DNA from: CADEDH01 sp965263455
Lineage (GTDB): Bacteria > Actinomycetota > Acidimicrobiia > Acidimicrobiales > SZUA-35
DNA: 64,000 nucleotides
Assembly: GCA_965263455.1 (NCBI GenBank)
Contig: CBDHHN010000004.1
Coordinates: 2,294,001 to 2,358,000, forward strand
Direction: 5' to 3'
The notes under the pieces were generated by a model, which made no database searches, was not told the origin of the DNA, and saw nothing but the letters and a program-made list of their open reading frames with translations. Positions 17,812 to 25,905 of this stretch are shown piece by piece. Position 1 is the stretch's first letter; each line of letters opens with the position of its first letter. A program made the translations under genes and the position numbers.

Positions 17812-17817
17812 TAGCCT
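17812..17817 (+). promoter_or_regulatory. Candidate -10 box TAGCCT for rpsF operon
   Basis: TAGCCT lies about 150 bp before rpsF in the divergent gap. It gives a long leader that could hold ribosomal-protein autoregulation. No -35 box is clear. Confidence 0.3.
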
Positions 17818-17968
17818 GAACAACCTTCGCCGCCACCACCGTGGTCGTGCGTGTCGCCATCGATCCGATGACGACGGATGACGCACCCCGGTACCGGCAG
17901 CCGAAACCCTGCCCCCGACCGTCGGGGGCCCCGCTCCGGCGGGTCCACAGGGAGGTACAGCCCAGACC

Positions 17969-18292
17969 ATGCGGGCCTACGAATTGATGATCATCTTCAC
18001 CGCCGATACCGACGAGTCGTCGATCCAGACCTTCGTCAACCGGCTGGAGAAGATGGCGAACGAATCGGGGGGCACGTTGGAGAAGCTCGACAAGTGGGGC
18101 GTGCGCCGCTTCGCCTACGAGATGAAGAAGGCCCGCGAGGGCTTCTACGTCGTGCTCGAGTTCATCGCCCCCAACGCCCTGAACGAGATCGACCGGACCC
18201 TGGGTCTCGCGGACGAGGTGATCCGCCACAAGTTCATGCGGCTGCCGCTCGACGAGGCACATCGTCGAGGCCTGGCCGCCGCGACCGCGTAG
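17969..18292 (+). CDS. rpsF: 30S ribosomal protein S6
   Basis: A 107-residue S6 starting MRAYELMIIF with the family core GVRRFAYEMKKAREGFYVVLEF. It binds S18 and 16S rRNA on the small-subunit platform. ATG 17969 has a GGGAGG site upstream. First gene of the standard rpsF-ssb-rpsR-rplI operon, 13 bp before ssb. Confidence 0.98.
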   Translation: MRAYELMIIFTADTDESSIQTFVNRLEKMANESGGTLEKLDKWGVRRFAYEMKKAREGFYVVLEFIAPNALNEIDRTLGLADEVIRHKFMRLPLDEAHRRGLAAATA

Positions 18293-18305
18293 AGGAGCCG
18301 AACGA

Positions 18306-18788
18306 GTGGCTATCGACAACAACGTGACCGTGACCGGGAACGCCACGAGGGAGCCGGAGCTTCGCTTCACCCCCTCGGGCCAGGCCGTCGCCAGCTTCGG
18401 CGTCGCCGTCAATCGCCGGTGGCAGAACCGACAGACCCAGGAGTGGGAGGAGGCCGTGTCGTTCTTCGACATCACGGCCTGGGCCCAGCTGGCCGAGAAT
18501 GTGGCCGAGACGGTGGCCAAGGGAACCCGGGTCACCGTCACCGGCCGTCTCGACCAACGGTCCTGGGAGACCCAGGACGGCGACAAGCGATCCAAGGTGG
18601 AGATCGTGGCCGACGACGTCGCCGTGTCCCTGCGTTGGGCCACCGCCGACGTGATGAAGAACGAACGATCCGATGGAGGCGGTGGCTACGGGGGTGGCTA
18701 CAGCGGCGGTCCCAGTGGCGGGCCCAGCCGGTCCGCAGCTCCGGCCGGTGGCCCTCCTGCCTACAACCCCGATGAGGAGCCCTTCTAA
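18306..18788 (+). CDS. ssb: Single-stranded DNA-binding protein
   Basis: A 160-residue SSB: an OB fold over about 1-110 (VTVTGNATREPELRFT, VSFFDITAWAQLAEN), a Gly-rich linker and the acidic tip DEEPF that recruits replication and repair proteins. GTG 18306 follows a GAGG site. Its last base overlaps the first base of the rpsR start codon, so translation of the two is coupled. Confidence 0.98.
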   Translation: MAIDNNVTVTGNATREPELRFTPSGQAVASFGVAVNRRWQNRQTQEWEEAVSFFDITAWAQLAENVAETVAKGTRVTVTGRLDQRSWETQDGDKRSKVEIVADDVAVSLRWATADVMKNERSDGGGGYGGGYSGGPSGGPSRSAAPAGGPPAYNPDEEPF

Positions 18789-19303
18789 TGGCCAAGGCAA
18801 GCACCCGTAAGCGCGGCAAGCCCAAGGACGGTGGCCGCAAGCCCAAGAAGAAGATCAGTCCACTGGTCTCCGAGGGCGTCGAGTACGTCGACTACAAGGA
18901 CGTCGAGCTGTTGCGACGGTTCATGTCCGATCGGGCCAAGATCCGCTCCCGCCGGGTGTCGGGCAACGACTCCCAGCAGCAGCGCGAGATCGCCCGGGCC
19001 ATCAAGAACGCTCGGGAGATGGGCCTGCTGGCCTACACCAGCCGGGTGACGACCCAGCGCCGCGGCGCCGGTCGCGGCCGCGACGAGCGTGGTGGCCGCG
19101 ACGACCGGGGTGGTCGCGACCAGGGCGACGGTGAAGGTCGCGAGGGCCGGGACGGTCGCGAGGGCCGGGAAGGTCGCGAGGGCCGGGACGGCCGGGAAGG
19201 TCGCGACAACCGGGACCGCGATCGCAACGAGGGCCGCGAGGCCGCCGCTGCGGCCGAGGGTGTCGAGGGTGTCGAGGTGACCACCAGCGAGCAGGAGGGC
19301 TAG
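18788..19303 (+). CDS. rpsR: 30S ribosomal protein S18 with long charged C-terminal tail
   Basis: Residues 1 to about 85 are a normal S18 (YVDYKDVELLRRFMSDRAKI, REIARAIKNAREMGLLAYT), which pairs with S6 on the ribosome platform. S18 is usually about 75-90 residues; this one has 171. The extra part (about 90-171) is made of GRD/GRE repeats, for example REGRDGREGREGREGRD, then an Ala/Glu-rich end. It stays in frame and ends 3 bp before rplI, so it looks genuine. Such Arg/Gly/Glu tails are probably disordered and may bind RNA. Confidence 0.95.
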   Translation: MAKASTRKRGKPKDGGRKPKKKISPLVSEGVEYVDYKDVELLRRFMSDRAKIRSRRVSGNDSQQQREIARAIKNAREMGLLAYTSRVTTQRRGAGRGRDERGGRDDRGGRDQGDGEGREGRDGREGREGREGRDGREGRDNRDRDRNEGREAAAAAEGVEGVEVTTSEQEG

Positions 19304-19306
19304 GAC

Positions 19307-19753
19307 ATGCGCGTCGTGTTGCACGAAACCATCTCCGGGCTCGGGAATCGCGGTGACATCGTCGAGGTCTCCGACGGCTACGCCCGCAACTTCCTGATCC
19401 CCAAGGGCCATGCTCAGCAGGCCAGCCCCGGTGTCGAGTCCCAGGCGGCGTCGATGAAGAAGGCGTGGCAGCTGCGCAACGCCAAGGAGCGGGAGGCGGC
19501 CGAAGAGGTGGCCAAGAACCTCGTTGCCACCACGATCGAGATCTCGGCTCGGGCCGGCGGCGAGGGCAAGCTCTTCGGCTCCGTGACCTCGGCCGAGGTG
19601 TCGGAGGCGATCCTGGCCCAGGTCGGCGTCGAGCTCGACCGGAAGATGATCGAGCTCGACGAGCCGATCCGCTCGGTCGGCATGCACGCCGTCACGGTCA
19701 AGCCCCACTCCGAGGTCCAGTTCCCGGTCAGCGTGTCGGTGGTTGCCGCCTGA
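19307..19753 (+). CDS. rplI: 50S ribosomal protein L9
   Basis: A 148-residue L9: the N-terminal rRNA-binding domain with MRVVLHETISGLGNRGDIVEV and GYARNFLIPKG, a connecting helix, and a C-terminal domain ending in SVSVVAA. Length is standard. Last gene of the S6-SSB-S18-L9 operon. Confidence 0.98.
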   Translation: MRVVLHETISGLGNRGDIVEVSDGYARNFLIPKGHAQQASPGVESQAASMKKAWQLRNAKEREAAEEVAKNLVATTIEISARAGGEGKLFGSVTSAEVSEAILAQVGVELDRKMIELDEPIRSVGMHAVTVKPHSEVQFPVSVSVVAA

Positions 19754-19772
19754 GCCGATCCGGCTCGAGCCG

Positions 19773-19973
19773 ACATCCACACCGAGAGCGATGTCGTCCA
19801 CAGGCAACGGTGCCCAACGGCGCCGTCCTGTGGACGACTTCGCCGCGTCCGGGAACTTATACACGTGGTTGTGGACAGACATGTGGGAACCCGCGGAACG
19901 AATCCACAGATCGAGGGCCGTCATCCCCACCGTCACAGCACTTGTGCACAGTTTTGACGCCTAGCGATACACA
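19773..19973. other. Cluster of DnaA-box-like sites; candidate origin or DnaA-binding regulatory locus
   Basis: Against TTRTNCACA the 244-bp gap holds one full match, TTGTGCACA (19942-19950). One-mismatch sites are TCGTCCACA (19794-19802), TTATACACG (19857-19865), and on the minus strand TCGTCCACA (19829-19837) and CTGTCCACA (19870-19878). Two-mismatch sites are ACATCCACA (19773), GAATCCACA (19900) and CGATACACA (19965). Eight sites on both strands in about 200 bp is far denser than chance in high-GC DNA. The gap also has lower GC than the flanking genes, but there is no long AT-rich stretch. It lies directly before dnaB. Confidence 0.55.
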
Positions 19974-19997
19974 GCCGATCGTGACGAGGATGGTCTG

Positions 19998-21425
19998 ATG
20001 CCCGACGGTCCCCGCCCCTCCGGCCCCACCAGGGTGCCGCCCAACAATCTGCGCGCCGAGGAGTCGGTGCTCGGGGCCATGATGCTGAGCCGCGAGGCCA
20101 TCGCCGACGTCGTGGAACTCCTGGAACCGGAGCACTTCTACAAGCCGGCCCACGCCCACCTGTACGACGCCATCATGAGCCTCTACAGCGGGGGCCAACC
20201 GGTCGACGCGGTGACCGTGGCCGAGGAGTTGCAGCGGGCCGGCCTCCTGGACGAGGTGGGCGGGCCGGCGCTCCTGCTCGACCTCCAGGCCACCACCCCG
20301 GCCATCTCCAACGCCACCCACTACGCCCGCATCGTCGAGGAGCACGCCCTGCTCCGGCGCATGATCACGGTCAGCAACGAGATCGCCGAGACGGCGTACG
20401 GCATACCCGAGGATGTCCCCAAGGCCGTCGACGACGCCGAGGCCATGATGTTCGACGTGGCCCAGCGGCGGGTGACCAACTCGACGGCCGCCATCCGCGA
20501 CCTGCTCCCGGCCAACCTCGACCGGATCGAAGCCCTGTACGACCGGGGCGAGGCCATCACCGGGATCAGCACCGGCTACCTCGACCTGGACGAGAAGCTG
20601 TCCGGGCTCCAACCCAACGCCCTGTACGTGGTCGGCGCCCGTCCGGCCATGGGCAAGACGGCGTTCGCCCTCGGCATCGCCGTCAACTCGGCCATGAAGG
20701 ACCGGCGCCCCGTCCTCATCTTCAACCTGGAGATGAGCCAGCTCGAGCTGTCGCAGCGGATGCTGTGTTCCGAAGCCCTGGTCGACTCGGGCCGGGTCAA
20801 GACCGGGCGGCTCGACGAAGGGGAGTGGAATCGGATCAGTCACGCCGTGGGACGCCTGGCCGAGACCCCGATCTACATCGACGACAACCCGCACACCAGC
20901 ATCATGGACATCCGGGCCAAGGCCCGCCGGCTCAAGAGCCGCGAGGGCGACCTCGGCTTGGTCGTGATCGACTACATCCAGCTCATGACCGGGCGGTCCA
21001 ACGCCGAGAGCCGCCAGGTCGAGGTGGCCGAGATCAGCCGGAACCTGAAGATCCTGGCCCGCGAGTTGGAGGCCCCGGTCATGGCTCTGGCCCAGCTCAA
21101 CCGTGGGTTGGAGCAGCGGACCGACAAGCGGCCGATGCTGTCCGACCTGCGGGAGTCGGGCTCGTTGGAGCAGGACGCCGACGTCGTCATGTTCCTCTAC
21201 CGGGACGAGGTGTACGACGACCAGTCGCCCGACAAGGGGGTGGCCGAGGTGATCGTGGCCAAGCACCGTAACGGGCCCACGGGCAAGGCCCGGTTGGCCT
21301 TCCGGGGCCAGTTCACCCGCTTCGACAACATGGCCCGGACCCCGTCGGGGGGCGGCCCGGCCGACGACGGCGGCGCCCCACCGCCGGGAGACGCCCAGGC
21401 CCCGGGCCCCGACGTCGACTTCTGA
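19998..21425 (+). CDS. dnaB: Replicative DNA helicase DnaB
   Basis: A 475-residue hexameric helicase. The N-terminal domain starts PPNNLRAEESVLGAMM, and the RecA-like domain has Walker A GARPAMGKTAF (about 214-224), Walker B LVVIDYIQLM, and the DLRESGSLEQDADV and HRNGPTG motifs. It unwinds DNA at the fork. No intein interrupts it, although DnaB often carries one. ATG 19998 has a GAGGATGG region upstream. Confidence 0.98.
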   Translation: MPDGPRPSGPTRVPPNNLRAEESVLGAMMLSREAIADVVELLEPEHFYKPAHAHLYDAIMSLYSGGQPVDAVTVAEELQRAGLLDEVGGPALLLDLQATTPAISNATHYARIVEEHALLRRMITVSNEIAETAYGIPEDVPKAVDDAEAMMFDVAQRRVTNSTAAIRDLLPANLDRIEALYDRGEAITGISTGYLDLDEKLSGLQPNALYVVGARPAMGKTAFALGIAVNSAMKDRRPVLIFNLEMSQLELSQRMLCSEALVDSGRVKTGRLDEGEWNRISHAVGRLAETPIYIDDNPHTSIMDIRAKARRLKSREGDLGLVVIDYIQLMTGRSNAESRQVEVAEISRNLKILARELEAPVMALAQLNRGLEQRTDKRPMLSDLRESGSLEQDADVVMFLYRDEVYDDQSPDKGVAEVIVAKHRNGPTGKARLAFRGQFTRFDNMARTPSGGGPADDGGAPPPGDAQAPGPDVDF

Positions 21426-21437
21426 CCGCTGGGAGGC

Positions 21438-21635
21438 TCAGGCCACGATCGTGGCCAGGGCCCAGATCGCCGCCACCGACCCGACCGTGATCTGGATCAA
21501 CGACCGCCCCAGAGGGGCCCGTTGGACCTGGCCATCGGGCAGGGTCTGGGGCCGCATCAGGGCCAGCAGGTTGCCCGAGGCCAGGGCGGCGCCGAGGGCC
21601 AGGGTCAGATAGGCGAGAAAGTTGTCACCCAACAT
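21438..21635 (-). CDS. Small two-helix membrane protein
   Basis: A 65-residue protein with two hydrophobic segments (about 8-28 and 46-64) joined by a short polar loop. No family is recognised. It is convergent with dnaB, with 12 bp between the stops. Short size and lack of known motifs leave some doubt that it is expressed. Confidence 0.5.
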   Translation of the reverse strand: MLGDNFLAYLTLALGAALASGNLLALMRPQTLPDGQVQRAPLGRSLIQITVGSVAAIWALATIVA

Positions 21636-21686
21636 TGGCGAACTCCGGGCTCAAGCTGGCTGCTGCTGATGACGATGCTACTGATA

Positions 21687-21799
21687 CCGGTGACCATCAC
21701 CCTCACCGGATCCCATCGGTAGAAGCGGGGGTCGTCGTCTCCTCCACACGCATCCAGCAGCGCTTCGCGCTGTCGCCCTAGACGGCCCTCGCTTCTACC
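21687..21799 (+). ncRNA. Candidate structured small RNA with two hairpins
   Basis: A first hairpin pairs CCGGTGA (21687-21693) with TCACCGG (21703-21709). A second pairs 21718-21736 with 21781-21799 over 19 bp, beginning GGTAGAAGCG. Two of those pairs are G-U or U-G on the plus strand and would be mismatches on the minus strand, which favours plus-strand RNA. Inside, CAGCGC (21758-21763) pairs with GCGCTG (21767-21772). The strand just before it contains CTCCTCC (21739-21745), complementary to ribosome binding sites. The segment fills the gap between the small membrane gene and the Nudix gene; SRP RNA hallmarks are absent. Confidence 0.45.
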
Positions 21800-21867
21800 A
21801 CAGGGTGCGCCGAACCGCCCCTCCGCCGGGGCCCGGCGCCAATGCGGCCCCACCGGGGGTGGTGGCC

Positions 21868-21873
21868 TACCGT
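21868..21873 (+). promoter_or_regulatory. -10 box TACCGT, leaderless
   Basis: TACCGT ends 8 nt before GTG 21882. The same box precedes the genes at 53810 and 55897. Confidence 0.5.
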
Positions 21874-21881
21874 TGCCCCTC

Positions 21882-22565
21882 GTGACCGACGATGACGACC
21901 TGATCCCCGCCGCCACCGTACTCCTGGTTCGCGATGGAGGGGATGGCCTCGAAGTGCTCATGCTCCGCCGCAATTCCAAGATCGCCTTCGGCGGGATGTG
22001 GGTCTTCCCCGGTGGAGCCGTCGAGGAGGACGACGCCGCCGGCGACGACGAGTCGTCGGCCCGCCTGGCCGCGGTGCGCGAGACCGAAGAGGAGGCGGGC
22101 CTCGTCGTCACCCCCGACGACATGGTCACCTGGTCGTTCTGGGTCCCACCGTCACGGCCGCACATGACGGCCCGCCAGGGACCCATCCGGCGCTTCGCCA
22201 CCTGGTTCTTCGCCGCCGCCGCACCGTCGGGCGAGGTGGCCATCGACGGCGGCGAGATCCACGAGCACCGCTGGTTGACCCCGGCGGCGGCCATGGACCT
22301 CCGCCGCCAGGGTGAGATCGAGCTGGTTCCGCCGACCTGGGTCACCCTGTGGCAGCTCGACCACCACCCGACGGTTGACGCCGCGCTGAGCTGGGCCCAG
22401 ACAGCCGAGACCGGGCGGTTCCGAACCCGACCGGTGAGCAAGGATCCGATGGTGTTGGCCTGGGAGGGCGACGCCGCCTACGACGGGGGCGATCTGAGCA
22501 TCGCCGGCCCCCGCAACCGCCTGACGATGGCGTCCGACGACTGGATCTACGAAGTGGCCCCCTGA
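21882..22565 (+). CDS. Nudix hydrolase
   Basis: A 227-residue Nudix protein that would cleave a nucleoside diphosphate linked to another group. The Nudix box is GGAVEEDD followed, after an insertion, by AAVRETEEEAGL (about 65-76), with the REtEExG metal-binding core intact. A longer C-terminal part may set substrate choice. The substrate cannot be read from sequence. GTG 21882 is preferred over TTG 21873 because of the TACCGT box 8 nt upstream. Confidence 0.88.
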   Translation: MTDDDDLIPAATVLLVRDGGDGLEVLMLRRNSKIAFGGMWVFPGGAVEEDDAAGDDESSARLAAVRETEEEAGLVVTPDDMVTWSFWVPPSRPHMTARQGPIRRFATWFFAAAAPSGEVAIDGGEIHEHRWLTPAAAMDLRRQGEIELVPPTWVTLWQLDHHPTVDAALSWAQTAETGRFRTRPVSKDPMVLAWEGDAAYDGGDLSIAGPRNRLTMASDDWIYEVAP

Positions 22566-22610
22566 TCGGCCTCCGTCGCCGCCGGCTGGTGTCGACCCCG
22601 GTGAGCGTCG

Positions 22611-22616
22611 GATACT
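22611..22616 (+). promoter_or_regulatory. -10 box GATACT, leaderless
   Basis: GATACT ends 6 nt before ATG 22623, with no ribosome binding site. Confidence 0.5.
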
Positions 22617-22622
22617 GCGAGC

Positions 22623-23465
22623 ATGACCACACCGAAGCTCGGACTGTTCGGCATCAACATGGGCCCGATGGCCGACCCCGACGTGATGGCCCGGGTGGCC
22701 GTCGAGGCCGAGGCCGCCGGCTACGAGTCGGTGTTCACGGGCGAGCACATCGTGCTCCCCGACCCCCAGGCCCCACCGTCGCCGGCCGCCCCCGAGACCC
22801 CGATGGTCGACAGCGCCGTCGCCCTGTCGTACCTGGCCGCGGTGACCACCGAACTCCGGCTCGGGACGGGCATCGTCATCCTGCCCCAACGTCGACCTGC
22901 CGTCCTGGCCAAGAGCCTGGCCAGCCTCGACCACCTGTCGAAGGGGCGGCTCCTGTTCGGCCTGGGGGTGGGCTACCTGGAGCCGGAGATGACGGCGTGT
23001 GACACACCGATGGCCCGGCGGGGCGCCCGGGCCGACGAGTACCTGGCCGCCATGCAGACGTTGTGGACCGAGGATGCGGCGTCGTTCGCCGGCGAGTTCG
23101 TGCGGTTCGAGTCGGTGACGGCCAACCCCAAGCCGGCCCAGGCCCGGATCCCGGTCATCGTCGGCGGCCACAGCGACGCCGCCGCCCGCCGGGCCGTGAC
23201 GCTGGCCGACGGGTGGTACGGCTTCCGTCGGGACCCCGAGACCACGTCGGACGACCTCCGACGGTTGGCCACGATGGCCGAGACCCACGAACGCCCGGCC
23301 CACCTGGACGATCTGGAGATCACCATCACCCCGGCCCGGCGACTCTCGTCCGAGGACCTGGAGGCCTACGCCGAACTCGGCGTCGACCGGCTCCTGCTGT
23401 CGACCGGGCGGCGGGAGACCCTGGACGAGCTGCTGGCCTTCGTCGAGGAGAACCGTCCCGGCTGA
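22623..23465 (+). CDS. LLM-class (F420-type) flavin-dependent oxidoreductase
   Basis: A 280-residue luciferase-like monooxygenase-fold protein. The pattern FGINMGPMADP, AAGYESVFTGEHIVLP, VTTELRLGTGIVILPQR and RLLFGLGVGYLEPEM is typical of the probable F420-dependent subclass that is expanded in actinobacteria. The substrate is unknown. A GATACT box lies 6 nt before the start. It is followed after 118 bp by a DUF2277 gene. Confidence 0.9.
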   Translation: MTTPKLGLFGINMGPMADPDVMARVAVEAEAAGYESVFTGEHIVLPDPQAPPSPAAPETPMVDSAVALSYLAAVTTELRLGTGIVILPQRRPAVLAKSLASLDHLSKGRLLFGLGVGYLEPEMTACDTPMARRGARADEYLAAMQTLWTEDAASFAGEFVRFESVTANPKPAQARIPVIVGGHSDAAARRAVTLADGWYGFRRDPETTSDDLRRLATMAETHERPAHLDDLEITITPARRLSSEDLEAYAELGVDRLLLSTGRRETLDELLAFVEENRPG

Positions 23466-23571
23466 CGGCCGGCCACCTCGGCCCGTTCCTCGTCCGGCCG
23501 ACCTCTTCCCGGCCGGTGTCGTCTGATCTCGGCCGAGGGCGGGCCGGAGCCCGCCGTCATGGCTCAGGAGC

Positions 23572-23577
23572 CAGACT
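23572..23577 (+). promoter_or_regulatory. -10 box CAGACT, leaderless
   Basis: CAGACT ends 6 nt before ATG 23584. The same hexamer lies at this distance before 39614 and 43826. Confidence 0.45.
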
Positions 23578-23583
23578 GGGGGC

Positions 23584-23835
23584 ATGTGCCGCAACATCAC
23601 CATTCTCCGAGGGCTCGAGCCACCGGCCACCGAGGCCGAGATCGAGGCCGGCGCCCGTCAGTACGTGCGCAAGATCAGCGGGATCCGGGAGCCGTCGGCC
23701 GCCACCGGTGAGGTGTTCGAGCGCGCCGTGCGGCAGGTGGCCGAGGCGACCGAGGTCCTGCTGCGCGAACTCCCGCCCCGGCGTCAGCCGCCCACCTCGG
23801 TTCCCCCCATGCGCCGCCACGGCGGCCGCCCCTGA
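23584..23835 (+). CDS. DUF2277 family protein
   Basis: An 83-residue protein beginning MCRNITILRGLEPPAT and containing ARQYVRKISGIREPS, the hallmark of DUF2277, a family of unknown function with a conserved N-terminal Cys. Length fits the family except for a basic Pro-rich tail. It has its own CAGACT box. Confidence 0.88.
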   Translation: MCRNITILRGLEPPATEAEIEAGARQYVRKISGIREPSAATGEVFERAVRQVAEATEVLLRELPPRRQPPTSVPPMRRHGGRP

Positions 23836-23847
23836 CCCGGCGCTCCT

Positions 23848-23864
23848 GCCCGCATGATGCGGGC
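23848..23864. terminator. Short hairpin between convergent genes
   Basis: GCCCGC (23848-23853) pairs with GCGGGC (23859-23864) around a 5-nt loop, between the convergent DUF2277 and Excalibur-domain genes. There is no T run, so this is only a probable bidirectional terminator. Confidence 0.35.
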
Positions 23865-23937
23865 CCGCTCCCCGGGGTCGCGGCCGCCCCCGGAGCCGGG
23901 CGCCGGTGCGGTCCCGGGGGCCGGTCGCGGGTGTCGG

Positions 23938-24855
23938 TCAGTTGCAGGCGATCCCGTCGCCGTCGTGGTCGAGGCCGTGGACGTCGGGACCGAGCACGGC
24001 GATCGGGCCGGTCATCGTGATCGGCCCCCCGTCGCCACCGGCCGCCGACCACGGGCCGGGGTCGGCGGCCGACCCGGGCTCCGTTTCGCCACAGGCGACC
24101 TCCACCGCAACCGGTACACAACCGCCGTAGGAGGGATGGCACAGCCCGGCCAGGGCCTCCAGCGCCGGGCCGGGTGTATCGGGGGTTCGGGGACCCGGGG
24201 TCGACGTGGTCAGCGGGTCGACCGGTCCGGGGGCGATGGACGGGGCCGCCCCCTGGGCCCGGGTCGGGCCCTCGATCACGAGCGGCGACGGGGGTGCGGC
24301 CTCGGCCAGCTCCAGCGTCGGGAGCACGTCGGCCCCGCTGCTGCCGGAGGCCTCGGGGTCGAGATCGACCACCCGACCCGGCAGGGCCAGGCTGGTTCCG
24401 GCCAGGACCAGACCGATGGCCAGCGGGATGGTGAAGCGCCGCTTCTGATACCAGGTTCGCACGTCGGGCTCGGGTGGTCCGGTGGCACCCCGGCGGCCGG
24501 CACCGTAGGCGCGGGGGAGCGGCGGCCGGGGTCGTGCGGTGCGGGGACGGACCGTACGGGCGCGCGCCAGGCCGACACCGTCGATCGACCCCAGGCGGAC
24601 CTCGGGGATGGGCACCGTCGGCTCGTTGCCCGTGATGCGGGCCGCGTTCCAGTCGTCGGGGGCCCGATCGAGCAGGGTGGCCGTCGACACCGGACCGACG
24701 GCGCCGACCGGGGCGTCGGGATTGGCGCCGATCTCGGCCTCCGGCTCCGGCCGCGGCCGTGCCCGGCGTGGGGGCGCGCTCACGTCGACCCCGTGCTCGG
24801 GGCCCCACGGCGGCAGCGGCGGTACTACCGGTTGCGGCGGCTCCCGGTCGGCCAT
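23938..24855 (-). CDS. Membrane-anchored protein with Excalibur calcium-binding motif
   Basis: A 305-residue protein: a Pro/Arg-rich cytoplasmic part (1-135), one membrane helix (about 143-163), a Pro/Thr-rich outer region and a C-terminus with two Cys and GLDHDGDGIACN. That ending is the Excalibur motif (DxDxDGxxC), an EF-hand-like calcium loop found on extracellular proteins. Function is not known; many Excalibur proteins are nuclease- or wall-linked. ATG 24855 follows a TAGCAT box by 7 nt. Confidence 0.75.
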   Translation of the reverse strand: MADREPPQPVVPPLPPWGPEHGVDVSAPPRRARPRPEPEAEIGANPDAPVGAVGPVSTATLLDRAPDDWNAARITGNEPTVPIPEVRLGSIDGVGLARARTVRPRTARPRPPLPRAYGAGRRGATGPPEPDVRTWYQKRRFTIPLAIGLVLAGTSLALPGRVVDLDPEASGSSGADVLPTLELAEAAPPSPLVIEGPTRAQGAAPSIAPGPVDPLTTSTPGPRTPDTPGPALEALAGLCHPSYGGCVPVAVEVACGETEPGSAADPGPWSAAGGDGGPITMTGPIAVLGPDVHGLDHDGDGIACN

Positions 24856-24862
24856 CGGCCCA

Positions 24863-24868
24863 ATGCTA
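24863..24868 (-). promoter_or_regulatory. -10 box TAGCAT, leaderless
   Basis: TAGCAT on the minus strand ends 7 nt before ATG 24855. Confidence 0.5.
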
Positions 24869-24944
24869 GGACCGGGCCGACCCCCGATCGGGGTTCCCGC
24901 ACAACTACCCAGCTCCACCCGCTCCGGAGGCGGGCGGTGGCCGG

Positions 24945-25823
24945 TCAACCCAGGTCGAGGTCCCACCCGCCGTCGGTCCGGGGTCGGAGGTGACCGGCGC
25001 CGGGACCGGCGAAGTGGGTACCGATCACCAGGGCCTCCTCGTCGGCCCAGCGGGCGAACGCCGACCGTCGGGTGGCCAGCGCCGCCGCCGAGTCGGTGTC
25101 GGCCCCCGAGCAGATGTCGGGCCGGGGGAACTGGATGGGATGGTGGATCATGTCCCCGGTGATCACGGCCGACGCCCCGGCCGAGGAGATCCGCACGCTG
25201 TGGTGGCCCGGCGTGTGACCCGGGGTCGGTTCGAGCTGGACCTCGTCGGTCAGCAGGTGGTCGGAGTCGACCAGGACGCCGAGGCCCGCCTCCATGACGG
25301 GGGCCACCGAGTCGGCCATCACCTCGCCGAAGCGCTCGCTGTCGTCCTCGGCCATCCAGTGCTCGTACTCGACCCGCCCGAACAGGTACCGGGCATTGGG
25401 GAAGGTGGGCACCCACTCGCCGTCGACCAGGCGGGTGTTCCAGCCCACATGGTCGACGTGGAGGTGGGTACACACCACCTGGTCGATGCTCTCGGGGGGA
25501 AAGCCGGCGGCGGTCAGGTCGTCGAGGAACCCGGTCTGCAAGCGGTCGAACATGGGGATGGGCCGGGGTTTGTCGTTGCCCACGCAGGTGTCGACCAGGA
25601 TCCGCTGATCGTGCGACTCGACGACCAGGGCCTGGACCCGGAGGATGAGGCGTCCGTCATCGTCGACGAAGTGGGGTCGCAGCCAGGGGACGGCGGCAAT
25701 GTCGTCATCGGTCACGTCGGCCAGCAACCACCGGAACTTCCAGTGTTGGTCGTCCTCGATGATGCTGGTGACGCGAGCGTCGCCGATCGTCCATGTTGGT
25801 CCCAGGGCCATGGCGCCCATCAT
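24945..25823 (-). CDS. Metallo-beta-lactamase-fold hydrolase
   Basis: A 292-residue MBL-fold protein with the metal motif THLHVDHVGW (HxHxDH), a second ligand region PTPGHTPGHHSV and a late GTHFAGPGAG. The pattern LQTGFLDDLTAAGFPPESIDQVV matches the lactonase/glyoxalase-like subgroup, so an ester, lactone or similar substrate is plausible. The start is probably ATG 25823 or 25820; 25811 is also possible. Confidence 0.88.
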   Translation of the reverse strand: MMGAMALGPTWTIGDARVTSIIEDDQHWKFRWLLADVTDDDIAAVPWLRPHFVDDDGRLILRVQALVVESHDQRILVDTCVGNDKPRPIPMFDRLQTGFLDDLTAAGFPPESIDQVVCTHLHVDHVGWNTRLVDGEWVPTFPNARYLFGRVEYEHWMAEDDSERFGEVMADSVAPVMEAGLGVLVDSDHLLTDEVQLEPTPGHTPGHHSVRISSAGASAVITGDMIHHPIQFPRPDICSGADTDSAAALATRRSAFARWADEEALVIGTHFAGPGAGHLRPRTDGGWDLDLG

Positions 25824-25905
25824 CGCGGGCCGGTACCGACCCGTCGATCCGAGCGGTGGGCCCGCCGTAGGGCCAGGGTCCGGAGGCGAAGGCGAACGGG
25901 AGCGG

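Noticed and set aside
19998..21425. Intein in DnaB
   Set aside because: Walker A and following motifs are continuous and the length of 475 residues is normal.
21718..21799. SRP (4.5S) RNA or tRNA
   Set aside because: The conserved SRP tip GGAAGG..AGCAG is absent and no tRNA cloverleaf or T-loop GGTTCGA can be drawn.
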